Shown: positions 1 through 9,831 of the stretch, piece by piece | How the letters are laid out: every line of letters begins with the position of its first letter | Position numbering within the stretch: position 1 is the stretch's first letter | Source: Bacteroidales bacterium | GTDB lineage: Bacteria > Bacteroidota > Bacteroidia > Bacteroidales > UBA932 | Direction of reading: 5' to 3' | NCBI GenBank assembly: GCA_017551425.1 | Contig: JAFZLQ010000063.1 | Coordinates: 1 to 52,133, forward strand | Length of the DNA: 52,133 nucleotides | Notes under the pieces: generated by a model | Told to the model about the DNA's origin: nothing | The model's database searches: none | What the model saw: the letters and a program-made list of their open reading frames with translations, nothing else | Translations under genes and position numbers: made by a program

Positions 1-150
1 CTTCAACTCGCAGGTTGGGGGATCATATTATCAAGCCAGTATTTCCAATATAAGATTGGTAAAAAACTTTCAAATTGGGTGGATAGTTATAACGCGAATA
101 CGGCTTTGGGGTTTACCCCTAATGGTTTCGGCCTAACATATAAATTTTAA
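1..150 (+). CDS. Partial C-terminus of a probable outer-membrane protein
   Basis: Frame 1 is open from the window edge to a TAA at 148-150, giving 49 residues ending in GFGLTYKF. Alternating hydrophobic and polar residues and a terminal phenylalanine are typical of the last strands of an outer-membrane beta-barrel recognised by the BAM machinery. The start lies outside the window, so the product cannot be named. Base composition is clearly more AT-rich than the genes from 3.9 kb onward, which could mean a recently acquired or differently constrained gene. That it is a real gene end is supported by the terminator-like hairpin just after it; the barrel reading is an inference from a short stretch. 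Confidence 0.55.
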   Translation, partial: LQLAGWGIILSSQYFQYKIGKKLSNWVDSYNANTALGFTPNGFGLTYKF

Positions 151-167
151 CACCGCCATAAGACAAA

Positions 168-206
168 AAAGCCTCCGAACTGCGCGTGTAGATCGAAGGC
201 TTTATC
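168..206 (+). terminator. Terminator-like hairpin after the partial gene
   Basis: AAAGCCT (168-174) pairs with AGGCTTT (197-203). The pairing can be extended to about 11 bp with one mismatch, and a short T run follows. A-tracts on the other side mean it could also act on the minus strand. Confidence 0.5.
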
Positions 207-291
207 AATGATTCAAATCGCTAAAATTAGTCTTTGGTAATAGTTCCGCGAATTTCGGTATCGGTTTGGATACCCTTCATCCTGTACTAGT

Positions 292-429
292 CTATGATAC
301 CGAGATTACCGTTTTTGAAGGCGGTTCCGGCGTCAGGCCCCTGCCGAGCACAACCTTGCTGATGGAATCTGGGTTCTCCAGCACTTCCTTGTGCGTCGAG
401 TCCGGAACCCTGAAATAGTCCCGACATTT
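292..429 (-). pseudogene. Possible gene remnant, function unknown
   Basis: Between the two hairpins no intact gene is visible. On the minus strand a 45-codon open stretch ends at a TAG (292-294) and has a protein-like sequence (for example DSTHKEVLENPDSIS). It has no ATG and is cut off upstream by the terminator at 440-466. I read it as a leftover C-terminal fragment. A second minus frame starts at an ATG near 420 but gives a less protein-like product. The rest of 151-440 shows nothing else I can name. Confidence 0.22.
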
Positions 430-439
430 TAAAACAAAA

Positions 440-466
440 ACAGGTCTCGGTTATTCCGAGACCTGT
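440..466. terminator. Bidirectional intrinsic terminator
   Basis: An 11-bp perfect stem (440-450 with 456-466) encloses a 5-nt loop. TTTTG follows on the plus strand and TTTTTGTTTT on the minus strand. The stop codon of the minus-strand acyltransferase gene begins in the loop, so this hairpin most likely terminates that gene. Confidence 0.8.
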
Positions 467-1707
467 TTTGTTGTAATTCCCAGTTGGTGGAGTTGATCCA
501 CGAAGTAGGATTCGAAGTCGTTTTCAACGATGTTCCTGGAGAAGTTCAGGTAAAGATTGCCGTTGTAACCGACTCCGGCGGCTGCTCCGGGTACGCCCCT
601 CTGGCGGCCGAGCATGAAGTCCATCTCTTTCACATACTTCTGCATTGATTCAGGAAGCACGACGTTTCCGAGATTGGAGAAGGTCTGGGAAAGGAGTTTG
701 TCGCCCTTAAGCCTGCAGACGATATCGATTGCGTATCTCTTGAGGAAGAGAGGAATCATCGCAATCGCGAAGTTGTTCTCGAGGGCCACGTTCGCTGCGA
801 CCTTTCTCTCGAGTTCGCTCTTCAGCACCAGGTGCTGTTTCTGCGCGGCCACGATCTTGACGATCTCGTCGAAGTCGTAGTATCCGTTCGCGACATCCAC
901 TCCAAGATTGATATATGAGGAGAAGTTGCGCAGGGTTCTGCTGCCGAAAATGGGGCGGAGGTTCACGGGCACGTTAACCTTGATGGCGGATTTCTTCGTC
1001 TTGCGGTGGTCGTGCATGTGGACGGCCTGGAGGGCGCTGACCATAGCGGCGGTGATAAGTTCGGTGACCGTGCAGGAGTATTTTGCAGCCACGGGCTTAA
1101 GTTCGTCGAAGGGAACGATAATCCTTTCGTTGCGAAGTTCCCTGTAACCTATTTTGTGGCCATTGGCGTGGTAGGCTGTGTCGTTCTGCTCCATCGCGCC
1201 TTTCTTGCCGCTGAATTCGGTGAAGCTGTCTTCCGACTCCCTCTTCGAAGGAGCGTCAGAAGGATCGAGAATAAGATCATTATAAGGTATGCTGATTCCG
1301 TAGCGGAGTCTGAGATATTCTGCTGTTAAAGTAAGAAGGAAAGTCTGTCCTCCCTTGCCGTCGGCGAGGGCGTGGAACACGTCGAGTACTATCCTGCAGC
1401 CGTCTGCGCTGACCTTGAACAGAAAACCGCCGTGGAATTTGTATCCGAAGGGTGAGAGCGAAGTCAGTTCGCCCACCTGGGGAATTCTGTTGAGTTCTTT
1501 GAGATACCACCAGAAAGCGCCGCTCTTGAGAGTGCAGCCGAAGCTGGGGATTCTTTTAACTGTAGTATTGAGGGCCTGCTGGAGGTAATTGACGTTCACG
1601 GGTTCGGAGAGGGTTACGCTTTGCCTGAAAAGGGAAGCGTACCTCTTGGTAAGCGAGGCAGGGTAGATGTTCGACGCGTTGTCGAGTCTCATTGTGATAG
1701 CTGTCAT
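451..1707 (-). CDS. Condensation/alcohol-acetyltransferase-like acyltransferase
   Basis: A 418-residue soluble protein with no signal peptide. The key motif is HALADG (H112, D116, G117), the HxxxDG catalytic signature shared by NRPS condensation domains, BAHD enzymes, WS/DGAT and alcohol acetyltransferases; the histidine is the expected general base for acyl transfer. Length fits a single chloramphenicol-acetyltransferase-fold unit of two half-domains. The family is common in Bacteroidota and Clostridia, usually with unknown substrate. It is a single-gene unit: a TACCTTTG box at 1734-1741 lies 26 nt upstream and a strong terminator overlaps the stop. No PKS, NRPS or lipid genes adjoin, so the acceptor cannot be guessed. 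A second in-frame ATG five codons in is an alternative start. Confidence 0.72.
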   Translation of the reverse strand: MTAITMRLDNASNIYPASLTKRYASLFRQSVTLSEPVNVNYLQQALNTTVKRIPSFGCTLKSGAFWWYLKELNRIPQVGELTSLSPFGYKFHGGFLFKVSADGCRIVLDVFHALADGKGGQTFLLTLTAEYLRLRYGISIPYNDLILDPSDAPSKRESEDSFTEFSGKKGAMEQNDTAYHANGHKIGYRELRNERIIVPFDELKPVAAKYSCTVTELITAAMVSALQAVHMHDHRKTKKSAIKVNVPVNLRPIFGSRTLRNFSSYINLGVDVANGYYDFDEIVKIVAAQKQHLVLKSELERKVAANVALENNFAIAMIPLFLKRYAIDIVCRLKGDKLLSQTFSNLGNVVLPESMQKYVKEMDFMLGRQRGVPGAAAGVGYNGNLYLNFSRNIVENDFESYFVDQLHQLGITTKQVSE

Positions 1708-1733
1708 TGCTTTACGTTTCGTTTTAACGATTG

Positions 1734-1741
1734 CAAAGGTA
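1734..1741 (-). promoter_or_regulatory. Bacteroidota -7 box (TACCTTTG) for the acyltransferase
   Basis: TACCTTTG on the minus strand matches TAnnTTTG exactly and lies 26 nt before the start codon. No convincing TTTG -33 element is visible upstream. The rest of the 1708-1874 gap holds a near-perfect palindrome at about 1842-1862 (GGGA...TCCC arms), possibly the end of the M16 transcript. Confidence 0.55.
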
Positions 1742-1874
1742 TCGCGCGGGCAGCGCTCACGGAAGGAAATGTCACCTACAGGCCATAAAAGTGACGTAGA
1801 CGGCGATTTTGTGATGAAATTGTGCTATTTGGGCCGAAATTTGGGATGAAATAATTTCGTCCCTGCAGGAATTG

Positions 1875-2432
1875 TTACAAATAAATGAGTCTGGAGACCT
1901 TCTGCGGATCGAAGATTCTGACGGCCATAAGGCGCAGATCTTCGGCGGTGACACCCTGCACCAGCTCGCGTACTGTCGCATCCGGCATTATCTCCCCGAA
2001 AGCCAGAAGGCTCTTGCCCATAGAGAGGCACTGGGTCTCTCCGCTGTCCGAGCTGATGGCAAGCTGTCCGAGCAACTGCTTTTTCGCCGCGCGCAGGGCG
2101 TTCGGGCTCATCTCCGTCTCGCGGACTTTCCTGAGTATACGCTCAACGGCGCGAAGACACTTTTGAAGATTCACTTTGTCGCAGCCCAGGCTCACCGTCA
2201 TCAGACCGGTGTCCGAATACTGAGTATATCCGCATTCGATTGAATATACCCATCCGTGCTTTTCCCTCAGCTCCGCCCCCAGCAGGCTGTTCGACGCCGG
2301 CCCGCCCAGAATGTTCGCCAGAAGCACCGCCGCCACCCGCTCCTTCTGCTCGTATAGCGACGGCGCCGCACCTCCGATAACCACGTTCACTTCGTGATTC
2401 CCTCTATCTTCTGTTATGTCAAACGGCTGCAT
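1875..2432 (-). CDS. M16-family peptidase, C-terminal half (split gene)
   Basis: 185 residues corresponding to the second half of an M16B (insulinase/processing-peptidase-like) protein. It carries the family stretch VNVVIGG, a LANILGGPASNSLL segment and the REKHGWVYS motif near residue 60, which lines the active-site chamber. It overlaps the N-terminal half by 19 bp in a different frame; its ATG lies just inside the end of the upstream ORF. Together the two ORFs give about 392 residues against 405-420 for a normal M16B chain, so only a short linker seems to be missing. Either this is a frameshift (pseudogene or sequence error) or the two halves are made separately by coupled translation and assemble. 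Confidence 0.7.
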   Translation of the reverse strand: MQPFDITEDRGNHEVNVVIGGAAPSLYEQKERVAAVLLANILGGPASNSLLGAELREKHGWVYSIECGYTQYSDTGLMTVSLGCDKVNLQKCLRAVERILRKVRETEMSPNALRAAKKQLLGQLAISSDSGETQCLSMGKSLLAFGEIMPDATVRELVQGVTAEDLRLMAVRIFDPQKVSRLIYL

Positions 2433-3037
2433 AATTTGAGGATTTGCTTTTCGAGTTCCGTCTCGTCACCGGACGCAACGACGCAGAGGGCCATATTCTG
2501 AGGGATAAAGTTGCGACGGTAGTATGTCTTGAGGTCTTCGACAGTGGTCTTTCCGACTGAGTCGAGGGTCCCGAGCGTGAGCCTGCCGAGGGGGCTTCCG
2601 GCGAAGAAACGGCTTTCGAAGTTGTCGAAGATGTCTTCCGACGGGCTGTCTTTGTAGGAGATTATTTCGTCCAGGATCACCCCGCGTTCGGTTTCCACTT
2701 CGTGTTCCGGGAAGGTGGCTTCGGTGGCGATTTCGAGCAGGAGCCCGACCGCTTTCCAGATGTCTTCGCGCAGGACGGTGGCATGCAGCACTATCTCTTC
2801 CTTGGTGGTGTAGGCGTTGAGCTCTCCGCCCAGACGTTCGAGATAGGAGTTGATGCGCGCTGCGCTGAGGCGCTTAGTGCCCTTAAAGATGGTGTGCTCC
2901 ACGAAATGCGCCGTGCCCTCTGGCAGTTCGCCCTCGGCGCGCGTGCCACATCTGATGCTGAGGGAGCAGTAGCCGACCTTGCTCGCACTGCCTTTCACCG
3001 CATACCTCAGTCCGTTCTCACTTCTTCCGCTTCTCAT
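2414..3037 (-). CDS. M16-family zinc peptidase, N-terminal catalytic half (split gene)
   Basis: 207 residues with the inverted zinc motif HFVEH (H44, E47, H48) and the downstream glutamates in ETERGVILDE (E117, E124) that supply the third zinc ligand in M16 proteins. The catalytic set is therefore complete in this half, while the substrate-clamping half sits in the next ORF in another frame. The start overlaps the upstream exported-protein gene by 20 bp, suggesting translational coupling. There is no signal peptide, so it is cytoplasmic as it stands. No canonical slippery heptamer is seen at the junction (2414-2440), which argues against programmed frameshifting. Confidence 0.72.
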   Translation of the reverse strand: MRSGRSENGLRYAVKGSASKVGYCSLSIRCGTRAEGELPEGTAHFVEHTIFKGTKRLSAARINSYLERLGGELNAYTTKEEIVLHATVLREDIWKAVGLLLEIATEATFPEHEVETERGVILDEIISYKDSPSEDIFDNFESRFFAGSPLGRLTLGTLDSVGKTTVEDLKTYYRRNFIPQNMALCVVASGDETELEKQILKLCSRLT

Positions 3038-3893
3038 CTTTGTAGCGATGCTCCCTTTTTATGGCTCTGATTGCGCTTTTCGAAAACCCGCGTTTGTCCC
3101 ACTGGGTAAAGCTGCGCGACTGGTAGTAATAGAGGTCGTGCGTGTCCGGTGCCACTATGAAATTGTAGCACCTGGCCCGGCGGCCTGGCGCTGCGGGTGA
3201 GATGCTGAAAGCCACCAGCGCGTCGCGCGAGCCGGCGTCGAACAGGCTGTCGGCTTCGAAATTGTCCACTGCCAGCGCTCCGGGAGCAAGCACTTCCACG
3301 GTTTCCCTGCCCGGGACGCTCGGATCCAGATCGTCGCGTGAAAAATAAATCTTCTTCCTGCTGGCCTTTGAAAGGTTTCCGTTGTAGAACGACAGGCCGA
3401 GTATGTTCTGCGCCGAGCTGGTCAGCGATTCTTCCACGTAGGTCTGCACTATGTCCAGCAACGCGGGGAGATAGACGAACTCCCTGCCGGAAGTGATCTT
3501 CAACGGAGAGAAGGGCACGCGGACCACTTCCAGTTTGCCGTCCAGGCTGCGGAATCCTTCGTCGTTTCCGCCCTTCAGGAGAGTCAGGTACACAAGGCCC
3601 GCTTTATCCTGCGAAAGATATAGGAAATAGTATGCGGATTCGTTCTTCAATGCCTCGAAATCTTCCGGATCGCAGAACTCGAAAGGGGAGATGCGCCAGC
3701 GGCGCCTGACCTCTTCGCGCAGGGCGATGTCCAGCAGGTTGTCGCCGCTCAGCACCACCTTGGTCGTCTTGGTCTGGAAGTCGGCTAGCCTTGCCTTGCG
3801 GGTGTAAATGCGCCCCTGTCCGGCAGCCTCGAAACCGCCGGCGAGCAGGATGATTGCAAGGGCAATCAAATATTTTTTCCACCACGCTTGCAC
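3018..3893 (-). CDS. Exported hypothetical protein
   Basis: About 291 residues. The N-terminus has a positively charged stretch and a hydrophobic core (LIALAIILLAGG), consistent with a Sec signal peptide, then a mixed soluble domain and a strongly basic C-terminus (REHRYKDEKRKK). I do not recognise a family. There is no ATG in the N-terminal region. I choose GTG 3893 because it lies 6 nt after a TATCTTTG box (3900-3907), the same geometry as dnaX on the other side; GTG 3896 and TTG 3902 are alternatives in the same frame. It precedes, and overlaps by 20 bp, the M16 peptidase, so the two probably share a transcript and perhaps a role in envelope proteolysis. Confidence 0.6.
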   Translation of the reverse strand: MQAWWKKYLIALAIILLAGGFEAAGQGRIYTRKARLADFQTKTTKVVLSGDNLLDIALREEVRRRWRISPFEFCDPEDFEALKNESAYYFLYLSQDKAGLVYLTLLKGGNDEGFRSLDGKLEVVRVPFSPLKITSGREFVYLPALLDIVQTYVEESLTSSAQNILGLSFYNGNLSKASRKKIYFSRDDLDPSVPGRETVEVLAPGALAVDNFEADSLFDAGSRDALVAFSISPAAPGRRARCYNFIVAPDTHDLYYYQSRSFTQWDKRGFSKSAIRAIKREHRYKDEKRKK

Positions 3894-3899
3894 CACGGG

Positions 3900-3929
3900 C
3901 AAAGATAACCAAATAAATGTTTAAATTTG
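3900..3929. promoter_or_regulatory. Back-to-back divergent -7 boxes, both close to start codons
   Basis: TATCTTTG on the minus strand (3900-3907) and TAAATTTG on the plus strand (3922-3929) both fit TAnnTTTG. The plus box ends 6 nt before the dnaX ATG, and the minus box ends 6 nt before a GTG of the exported-protein gene, so both mRNAs are predicted to be nearly leaderless. I see no clear TTTG -33 elements, so strength is uncertain. Confidence 0.5.
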
Positions 3930-3935
3930 TGAGTT

Positions 3936-5900
3936 ATGTCAGATTATATCGTATCAGCCAGAAAGTACCGTCCGGATTCCTTCGGGACACTCATCGGACA
4001 GGACAATATCGCCAGGACTCTGAAGAACTCCATCATCAGGGGGCAGCTTGCCCACGCCTATCTATTCTGCGGCCCCCGCGGAGTGGGTAAGACCAGCACC
4101 GCGCGCATTTTCGCGAAGGCCATCAACTGCTCGAATCCGTCCGCGGATATGGAGCCGTGCGGCGAATGCGAGTCGTGCGTGTCGTTCCGCGAGGGCCGCT
4201 CCTACTGCATCCACGAGCTGGATGCCGCATCCAACAACGGCGTGGAGGATATCAAGGCTCTGATGGAGCAGGTGCAGATCCCTCCCCAGGTGGGCAAGTA
4301 CAGCGTCTATATAATAGACGAAGTGCACATGCTCACGCAATCGGCCTTCAACGCGTTCCTCAAGACCCTCGAGGAGCCCCCGGCACACGCCATCTTCATC
4401 CTCGCCACAACGGAGAAGCACAAGATCATCCCCACTATCCTCAGCCGTTGCCAGACCTACGACTTCAATCGCATCAGCGTGCCGGACATAGTCCGCAACC
4501 TGCGGGATATCGCCGGAAAGGAGGGGGTGAACGTAGATGACGAATCGCTGCACGTAATAGCCCACAAGGCCGACGGCGCCATGCGCGACGCCCTTACGAT
4601 CTTCGACCAGACCGTGGCCTTCTGCGGCTCAGACATCCACTACGAAGACGTCATCCGCAACCTGAACGTGCTCGACTACGAGTACAGTTTCAAGCTTGTG
4701 GACGCTTTCCTGGCAGGGGACTACGCCACCGCCATGCTGGTGTTCGACGAAATCCTCTCCAAGGGCTTCAATTCCCTGCATTTCATCTCCGCCGTGGGGA
4801 GCCACCTGCGTGACCTTCTTGTCAGCCGCACCGGCGGGCTCGAGTCGCTGCTGGACCTCCCTGCATCCCTGCGCGAGCGCTATCGCGAGCAGGCGGGGCG
4901 ATGCTCCGTCAAGTTCCTGTACGACGCCCTGGGAATCGTCTCCCAGTGCGAGGCCGGATACCGCGCCGCCACCAACCAGCGCCTGCACATAGAGTTCGCC
5001 CTCATGCGCATGGCGTTCATCGGCGGCGTCCCCGCTTCCGCCCCCGCCGCCGTCCCCGCTTCCGGCGCCACTGCGCAGCTGGTCTCCAGCGAGACTTCAG
5101 CTTCCGGCGCCACTGCGCAGCAGGTCTCCGGCGAGACTTCCGCTCCGCTACATCCCTCCCACGCAGGCGTGGGCCCCTCCCATTCACGCGACCATGGGCG
5201 GTCACGGTCTCTCCAGACACCTGCTGCCTCCGTTGCGCCGGAAGCTGAAGCCAAGATACCAGATCAGGTAGGGCATGACGGTAAGGAGCGGCCCGCAGCT
5301 GCCGCACCGCGCGAAGCAGCGGGAGTCGGGGATGAGGGTCCGGCGTTACTCAGCCGCAGCGGCGAAGCCGCGAGAATGGACGTAGCCGGACCCTCAGTCC
5401 CCGCGGAAGCGCCGCGCGGGGCGGAAAAGCCAAGAAAAAAGGCATCCGGGTTGTCGCTGGCATCGTTGATGAGCGACGAGGAGATAACGGTGGAACTGGC
5501 GACGGAAGAGAAGGTGGAGGCAAAGGCGCTGCCGAGCGCGGAGGAAGTGCTGTCCCGCTGGCCCGATCTGGCCGGAACATGCTCCTCGCAACCCCGCCTT
5601 GCCGTGGGCCTGGCAAACGCCAAACTGGACGTCGCGGAGGAAGACGGCCTCCTGAAAGTGTCATTCGCGCTGATGAACAAAGCCCAGTGCGACTGGATCG
5701 CCAAACACAAGCTCCGCGAGCTGGAAGACGCATTCTGCGCCATGCTCGACTGCAGGAACATCCGCCTCTGCCCCACTGTCATCCCGGAAGAGCAGCAGGA
5801 GAACAAGATATACATGCCCCAGGAGAAAGCCCAGGACCTCATGTCCCGCAATCCCGAGGTAAACGAACTGGTAAAAGACTTAGCACTCGATATAAGATGA
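3936..5900 (+). CDS. dnaX: DNA polymerase III subunit gamma/tau
   Basis: 654 residues; the clamp-loader ATPase of the replisome. Walker A GPRGVGKT lies near residue 46, the zinc-binding cysteines CGECESC with an upstream Cys at 65-81, Walker B IIDEVHML near 128, and the ILSRCQ sensor follows, so the AAA+ part is complete. The region from about residue 369 to 490 is low-complexity and made of repeat elements (see 5058-5396) rather than conserved protein. A conserved-looking C-terminal domain resumes after it. A perfect A AAA AAG heptamer in the slip-competent frame is at 5435-5441. The start matches the usual SARKYRP N-terminus, and the -7 box is only 6 nt away. The stop overlaps the next gene as ATGA. 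Confidence 0.95.
   Translation: MSDYIVSARKYRPDSFGTLIGQDNIARTLKNSIIRGQLAHAYLFCGPRGVGKTSTARIFAKAINCSNPSADMEPCGECESCVSFREGRSYCIHELDAASNNGVEDIKALMEQVQIPPQVGKYSVYIIDEVHMLTQSAFNAFLKTLEEPPAHAIFILATTEKHKIIPTILSRCQTYDFNRISVPDIVRNLRDIAGKEGVNVDDESLHVIAHKADGAMRDALTIFDQTVAFCGSDIHYEDVIRNLNVLDYEYSFKLVDAFLAGDYATAMLVFDEILSKGFNSLHFISAVGSHLRDLLVSRTGGLESLLDLPASLRERYREQAGRCSVKFLYDALGIVSQCEAGYRAATNQRLHIEFALMRMAFIGGVPASAPAAVPASGATAQLVSSETSASGATAQQVSGETSAPLHPSHAGVGPSHSRDHGRSRSLQTPAASVAPEAEAKIPDQVGHDGKERPAAAAPREAAGVGDEGPALLSRSGEAARMDVAGPSVPAEAPRGAEKPRKKASGLSLASLMSDEEITVELATEEKVEAKALPSAEEVLSRWPDLAGTCSSQPRLAVGLANAKLDVAEEDGLLKVSFALMNKAQCDWIAKHKLRELEDAFCAMLDCRNIRLCPTVIPEEQQENKIYMPQEKAQDLMSRNPEVNELVKDLALDIR
5058..5099 (+). 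repeat. Partial tandem copy of the left end of repeat element A1
   Basis: This 42-bp unit (14 codons) is nearly identical to the directly following 5100-5141, which is the left end of element A1. It shows in-frame duplication of an element end inside dnaX. Confidence 0.75.
5098..5247 (+). repeat. Palindromic repeat element A, copy A1, in frame in dnaX
   Basis: 150 bp, exactly 50 codons (residues about 388-438). The outer arms CAGCTTCCGGCGC (5098-5110) and GCGCCGGAAGCTG (5235-5247) are perfect inverted repeats. Inner arms of 21 nt follow with three mismatches (GCAGCAGGT... and ...ACCTGCTGC). The core shares a GTTCA/ATTCA..GGGCGG block with copies A2 and A3. The encoded peptide (xETSAxLxPxH...HGR...TPAS pattern) is read in the same frame as in atpG. 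Confidence 0.8.
5253..5283 (+). repeat. Half-repeat of a third type (C) next to A1
   Basis: The stretch AGATCAGGTAGGGCATGACG belongs to the kind of dispersed bacterial repeat that translates as [13 protein letters not shown] peptides. Only one half is recognisable. It is read in frame within the dnaX linker. Confidence 0.4.
5333..5396 (+). repeat. Inverted repeat (type D) in the dnaX linker
   Basis: TGAGGGTCCGGC (5333-5344) and GCCGGACCCTCA (5385-5396) are a perfect 12-bp inverted repeat around a 40-nt core that is itself palindromic (GCCGC...GCGGC). It differs from elements A and B in sequence but has the same design and is also translated. Confidence 0.6.
5435..5441 (+). promoter_or_regulatory. 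Candidate -1 ribosomal frameshift site (A AAA AAG) in dnaX
   Basis: The codons AGA AAA AAG place the heptamer A|AAA|AAG in the exact phase used by the Escherichia coli dnaX programmed frameshift. Unlike E. coli, the -1 frame has no early stop: it is open from here into lptB, which is in that same frame. I could not identify a clear downstream stem or upstream SD-like stimulator. Confidence 0.4.
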
Positions 5901-6688
5901 AGCTTCATTGCGAAAACCTGGTCAAGAAATACGGCCTGCGCACCGTCGTGAAGGGTGTTTCCATGGAGGTCGAGCAGGGAGAGATTGTCGGCTTCCTCGG
6001 CCCCAACGGAGCAGGCAAGACCACGAGCTTCTACATGATAACCGGGCAGATCGTCCCCAACGAGGGCAAGGTCTTCCTGGACGACGAAGAGATTACCGGC
6101 CTTCCGATGTACAAGCGTGCGCAGAAAGGCATAGGATACCTGCCGCAGGACGCATCGGTGTTCCGCAAGATGAGCGTCGAGGACAATATCCTCAGCGTCA
6201 TGGAGATCAAGGGCATACCCCGCAAGGAACGCCTCGCCCGCCTGGAAGACCTCATAGACGAGTTCAACCTGTCCAAGGTGCGCAAGTCGCTCGGCATCCA
6301 GCTTTCCGGCGGTGAGCGCCGCCGCTGCGAGATCGCCCGCGCCCTTGCCATCGACCCCAAGTTCATCCTCCTGGACGAGCCCTTCGCGGGAGTCGATCCC
6401 ATCGCCGTGGAAGACATCCAGTACATAATCGCCAAGCTCAAGTACAGAAACATCGGCGTCATCATCACAGACCACAACGTGGGCGAGACCCTCGCCATCA
6501 CTGACCGCGCGTACCTGCTCTACGAAGGCACCATCCTCCAGCAGGGCACGCCCGAATCGCTTGCGGCGGATGAAGACGTACGTACCAAATACCTCGGAAG
6601 CGGCTTCGTCCTCAAGCGCTCGGTGTCGGTCATCCGCGCCCAGCAGGAATATGAATCCCGTCTAGCATCATCCGGCAACACCCAATAG
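5897..6688 (+). CDS. lptB: LPS export ABC transporter ATP-binding protein
   Basis: 263 residues; the cytoplasmic ATPase that powers lipopolysaccharide extraction from the inner membrane through LptFG. Walker [10 protein letters not shown] is near residue 35, ABC signature LSGGE near 137, and Walker [10 protein letters not shown] near 157. The DEPFAGVDP and TDHNV stretches are typical of LptB rather than other ABC ATPases. The N-terminus has [13 protein letters not shown] as usual. It overlaps dnaX by ATGA and is followed 3 nt later by atpD, so replication, LPS export and ATP synthase genes appear to share a transcript. The C-terminal extension after KYLGSGF is about 20 residues and of unknown role. 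Confidence 0.92.
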   Translation: MKLHCENLVKKYGLRTVVKGVSMEVEQGEIVGFLGPNGAGKTTSFYMITGQIVPNEGKVFLDDEEITGLPMYKRAQKGIGYLPQDASVFRKMSVEDNILSVMEIKGIPRKERLARLEDLIDEFNLSKVRKSLGIQLSGGERRRCEIARALAIDPKFILLDEPFAGVDPIAVEDIQYIIAKLKYRNIGVIITDHNVGETLAITDRAYLLYEGTILQQGTPESLAADEDVRTKYLGSGFVLKRSVSVIRAQQEYESRLASSGNTQ

Positions 6689-8447
<1,759 letters not shown>

Positions 8448-8469
<22 letters not shown>

Positions 8470-9569
8470 CGGCAGCTTTGCTGGTATGCATCGCAGTTGG
8501 CGCGGAGGAGATTTCTCCGCTCCGCTCCGCTTCGGTCGAAATGACAGGAGACGGTGAGGCTTTGTCATCCCGAGCGGCGTCGAGGGATCTCCAGGAGGAA
8601 GAGGAAATCGACATGGAGGAGTACCTGTTCGGGCATATCTCGGACTCTTACGAGTGGCACATCCTCACGTGGAACGGCAAGGAAGTGGCCATTCCGCTGC
8701 CCTGCATAGTGTTCAACGACGGACTCCAGGTCTTCAGCAGCTCGAAACTTCATCACGGAGCGGAGTACAGGGGCTTGCGCATCGCGGCGAAAGGGGAGGC
8801 CAACGAGGGCAAAATAGTCCGGGCTTCCGACGGCTCCCGCCCCTTCGACATTTCAATAACCAAGAATGTGCTGGGGCTGATCATAGACAGCATTATCCTG
8901 GTGGTCCTCATCCTGCTGTGCGCGGGCTGGTACCGCAGGCACGACGCCCTCAAGGAGGAGCCGCGCGGCCTCGCCGGCCTGCTGGAGCCTCTTATAGTGA
9001 TGATAGAGACGGACGTCATCAAGGACGCCGTCGGGCCCGAATACCGCAAGTATTCCCCGTATCTGCTGACTGCATTCTTCTTCATACTCATCAACAACCT
9101 GATGGGCATAGTGCCGTTCTTCCCGGGAGGCGCCAACATAACCGGCAACATCGCCGTCACCATGACGCTTGCGCTGTTTACCTTCGCGATGGTCAACCTC
9201 TTCGGCAACAAGCACTACTGGAAAGACATACTCTGGCCGGACGTTCCCATTTTCCTGAAGGCCTTCCCCATCATGCCCGTAATAGAGATAGTGGGCATGT
9301 TCACCAAGCCTTTCTCGCTGATGATAAGGCTTTTCGCCAACATGCTGGCGGGGCACATAATGCTCCTCAGCACCATCGCCCTCATATTCCTTACGGCAAA
9401 GATGGGCCCGGTGCTCAACGGCTCGCTGAGCTTCGTAGCCGTGCTGTTCGGCATTTTCCTCGACTGCCTGGAGCTGCTCGTGGCGTTCATCCAGGCCTAT
9501 GTATTCACCATGCTGTCGTCGGTCTTCATAGGCCTGGCGCACCAGCACCCGGAATCGGAAACACATTAA
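8448..9569 (+). CDS. atpB: F1F0 ATP synthase subunit a, with signal peptide and inserted repeat
   Basis: 373 residues; the stator channel subunit. It begins with a cleavable-looking signal (RRIGSIAAALLVCIAVGAEE), then about 29 residues encoded by repeat element B1 (residues about 20-48), then the usual Bacteroidota N-domain (EYLFGHISDSYEWHI). The transmembrane part includes the conserved helix with the essential arginine (KPFSLMIRLFANMLAGH). Signal peptides on subunit a are known for this phylum. The start at 8448 is set by the signal peptide and puts a 22-bp overlap with atpC. The insert falls between signal and mature domain, where it should be least harmful. Confidence 0.93.
8507..8592 (+). 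repeat. Palindromic repeat element B, copy B1, in frame in atpB
   Basis: The ends GGAGAT (8507-8512) and ATCTCC (8587-8592) are inverted; inside lie ATGAC (8541-8545) and GTCAT (8564-8568), also inverted. The right half, GTCATCCCGAGCGG...GGGATCTCC, matches the halves in tsaB (GTCATTCTGAGCG...) and atpG (GTCATCCTGAGCG...). It encodes ISPLRSASVEMT...SSRAASRDLQ. Confidence 0.72.
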
Positions 9570-9582
9570 AAACCATACGATT

Positions 9583-9828
9583 ATGTTAGGAACACTTCTT
9601 CAAGCGGCAGTTCTTGCCAAGGTAGGTGGCGCAATCGGCGCCGGAATAGTTGCAATCGCTGCTGCAATCGGTATCGGCAAACTTGCACAGTCCACGATGG
9701 AGGCCAGCGCCCGCCAGCCCGAGATCGCCGGCGGCATGCGTACCACCGCCATCATCATCGGCGCACTCATCGAAGGCGTCTGCCTCTTTGCCGTCATCGT
9801 CTGTCTGCTCGCAGTCCTGCTCAAGTAG
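9583..9828 (+). CDS. atpE: F1F0 ATP synthase subunit c
   Basis: 81 residues forming two membrane helices joined by the polar loop ARQPE, which binds the central stalk. The ion-carrying carboxylate is the glutamate in GALIEG in helix 2. The helix-1 glutamine and the residue after the glutamate that mark sodium-dependent c subunits are not seen (EG follows), so proton coupling is the likely mode. It sits 13 nt after atpB. Confidence 0.96.
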   Translation: MLGTLLQAAVLAKVGGAIGAGIVAIAAAIGIGKLAQSTMEASARQPEIAGGMRTTAIIIGALIEGVCLFAVIVCLLAVLLK

Positions 9829-9831
9829 CCC

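Noticed and set aside
2414..2440. Programmed frameshift joining the two M16 halves
   Set aside because: No X XXY YYZ heptamer in the overlap; AAATTAT does not fit.
5579..5896. An N-terminal extension of LptB upstream of 5897
   Set aside because: It is the -1 frame of the dnaX 3' end; real LptB begins at the ATGA overlap. The open frame is noted only for the slippery-site finding.
9583..9828. Sodium-coupled ATP synthase
   Set aside because: The c subunit lacks the helix-1 Gln and the Ser/Thr after the ion-binding Glu that mark sodium types.
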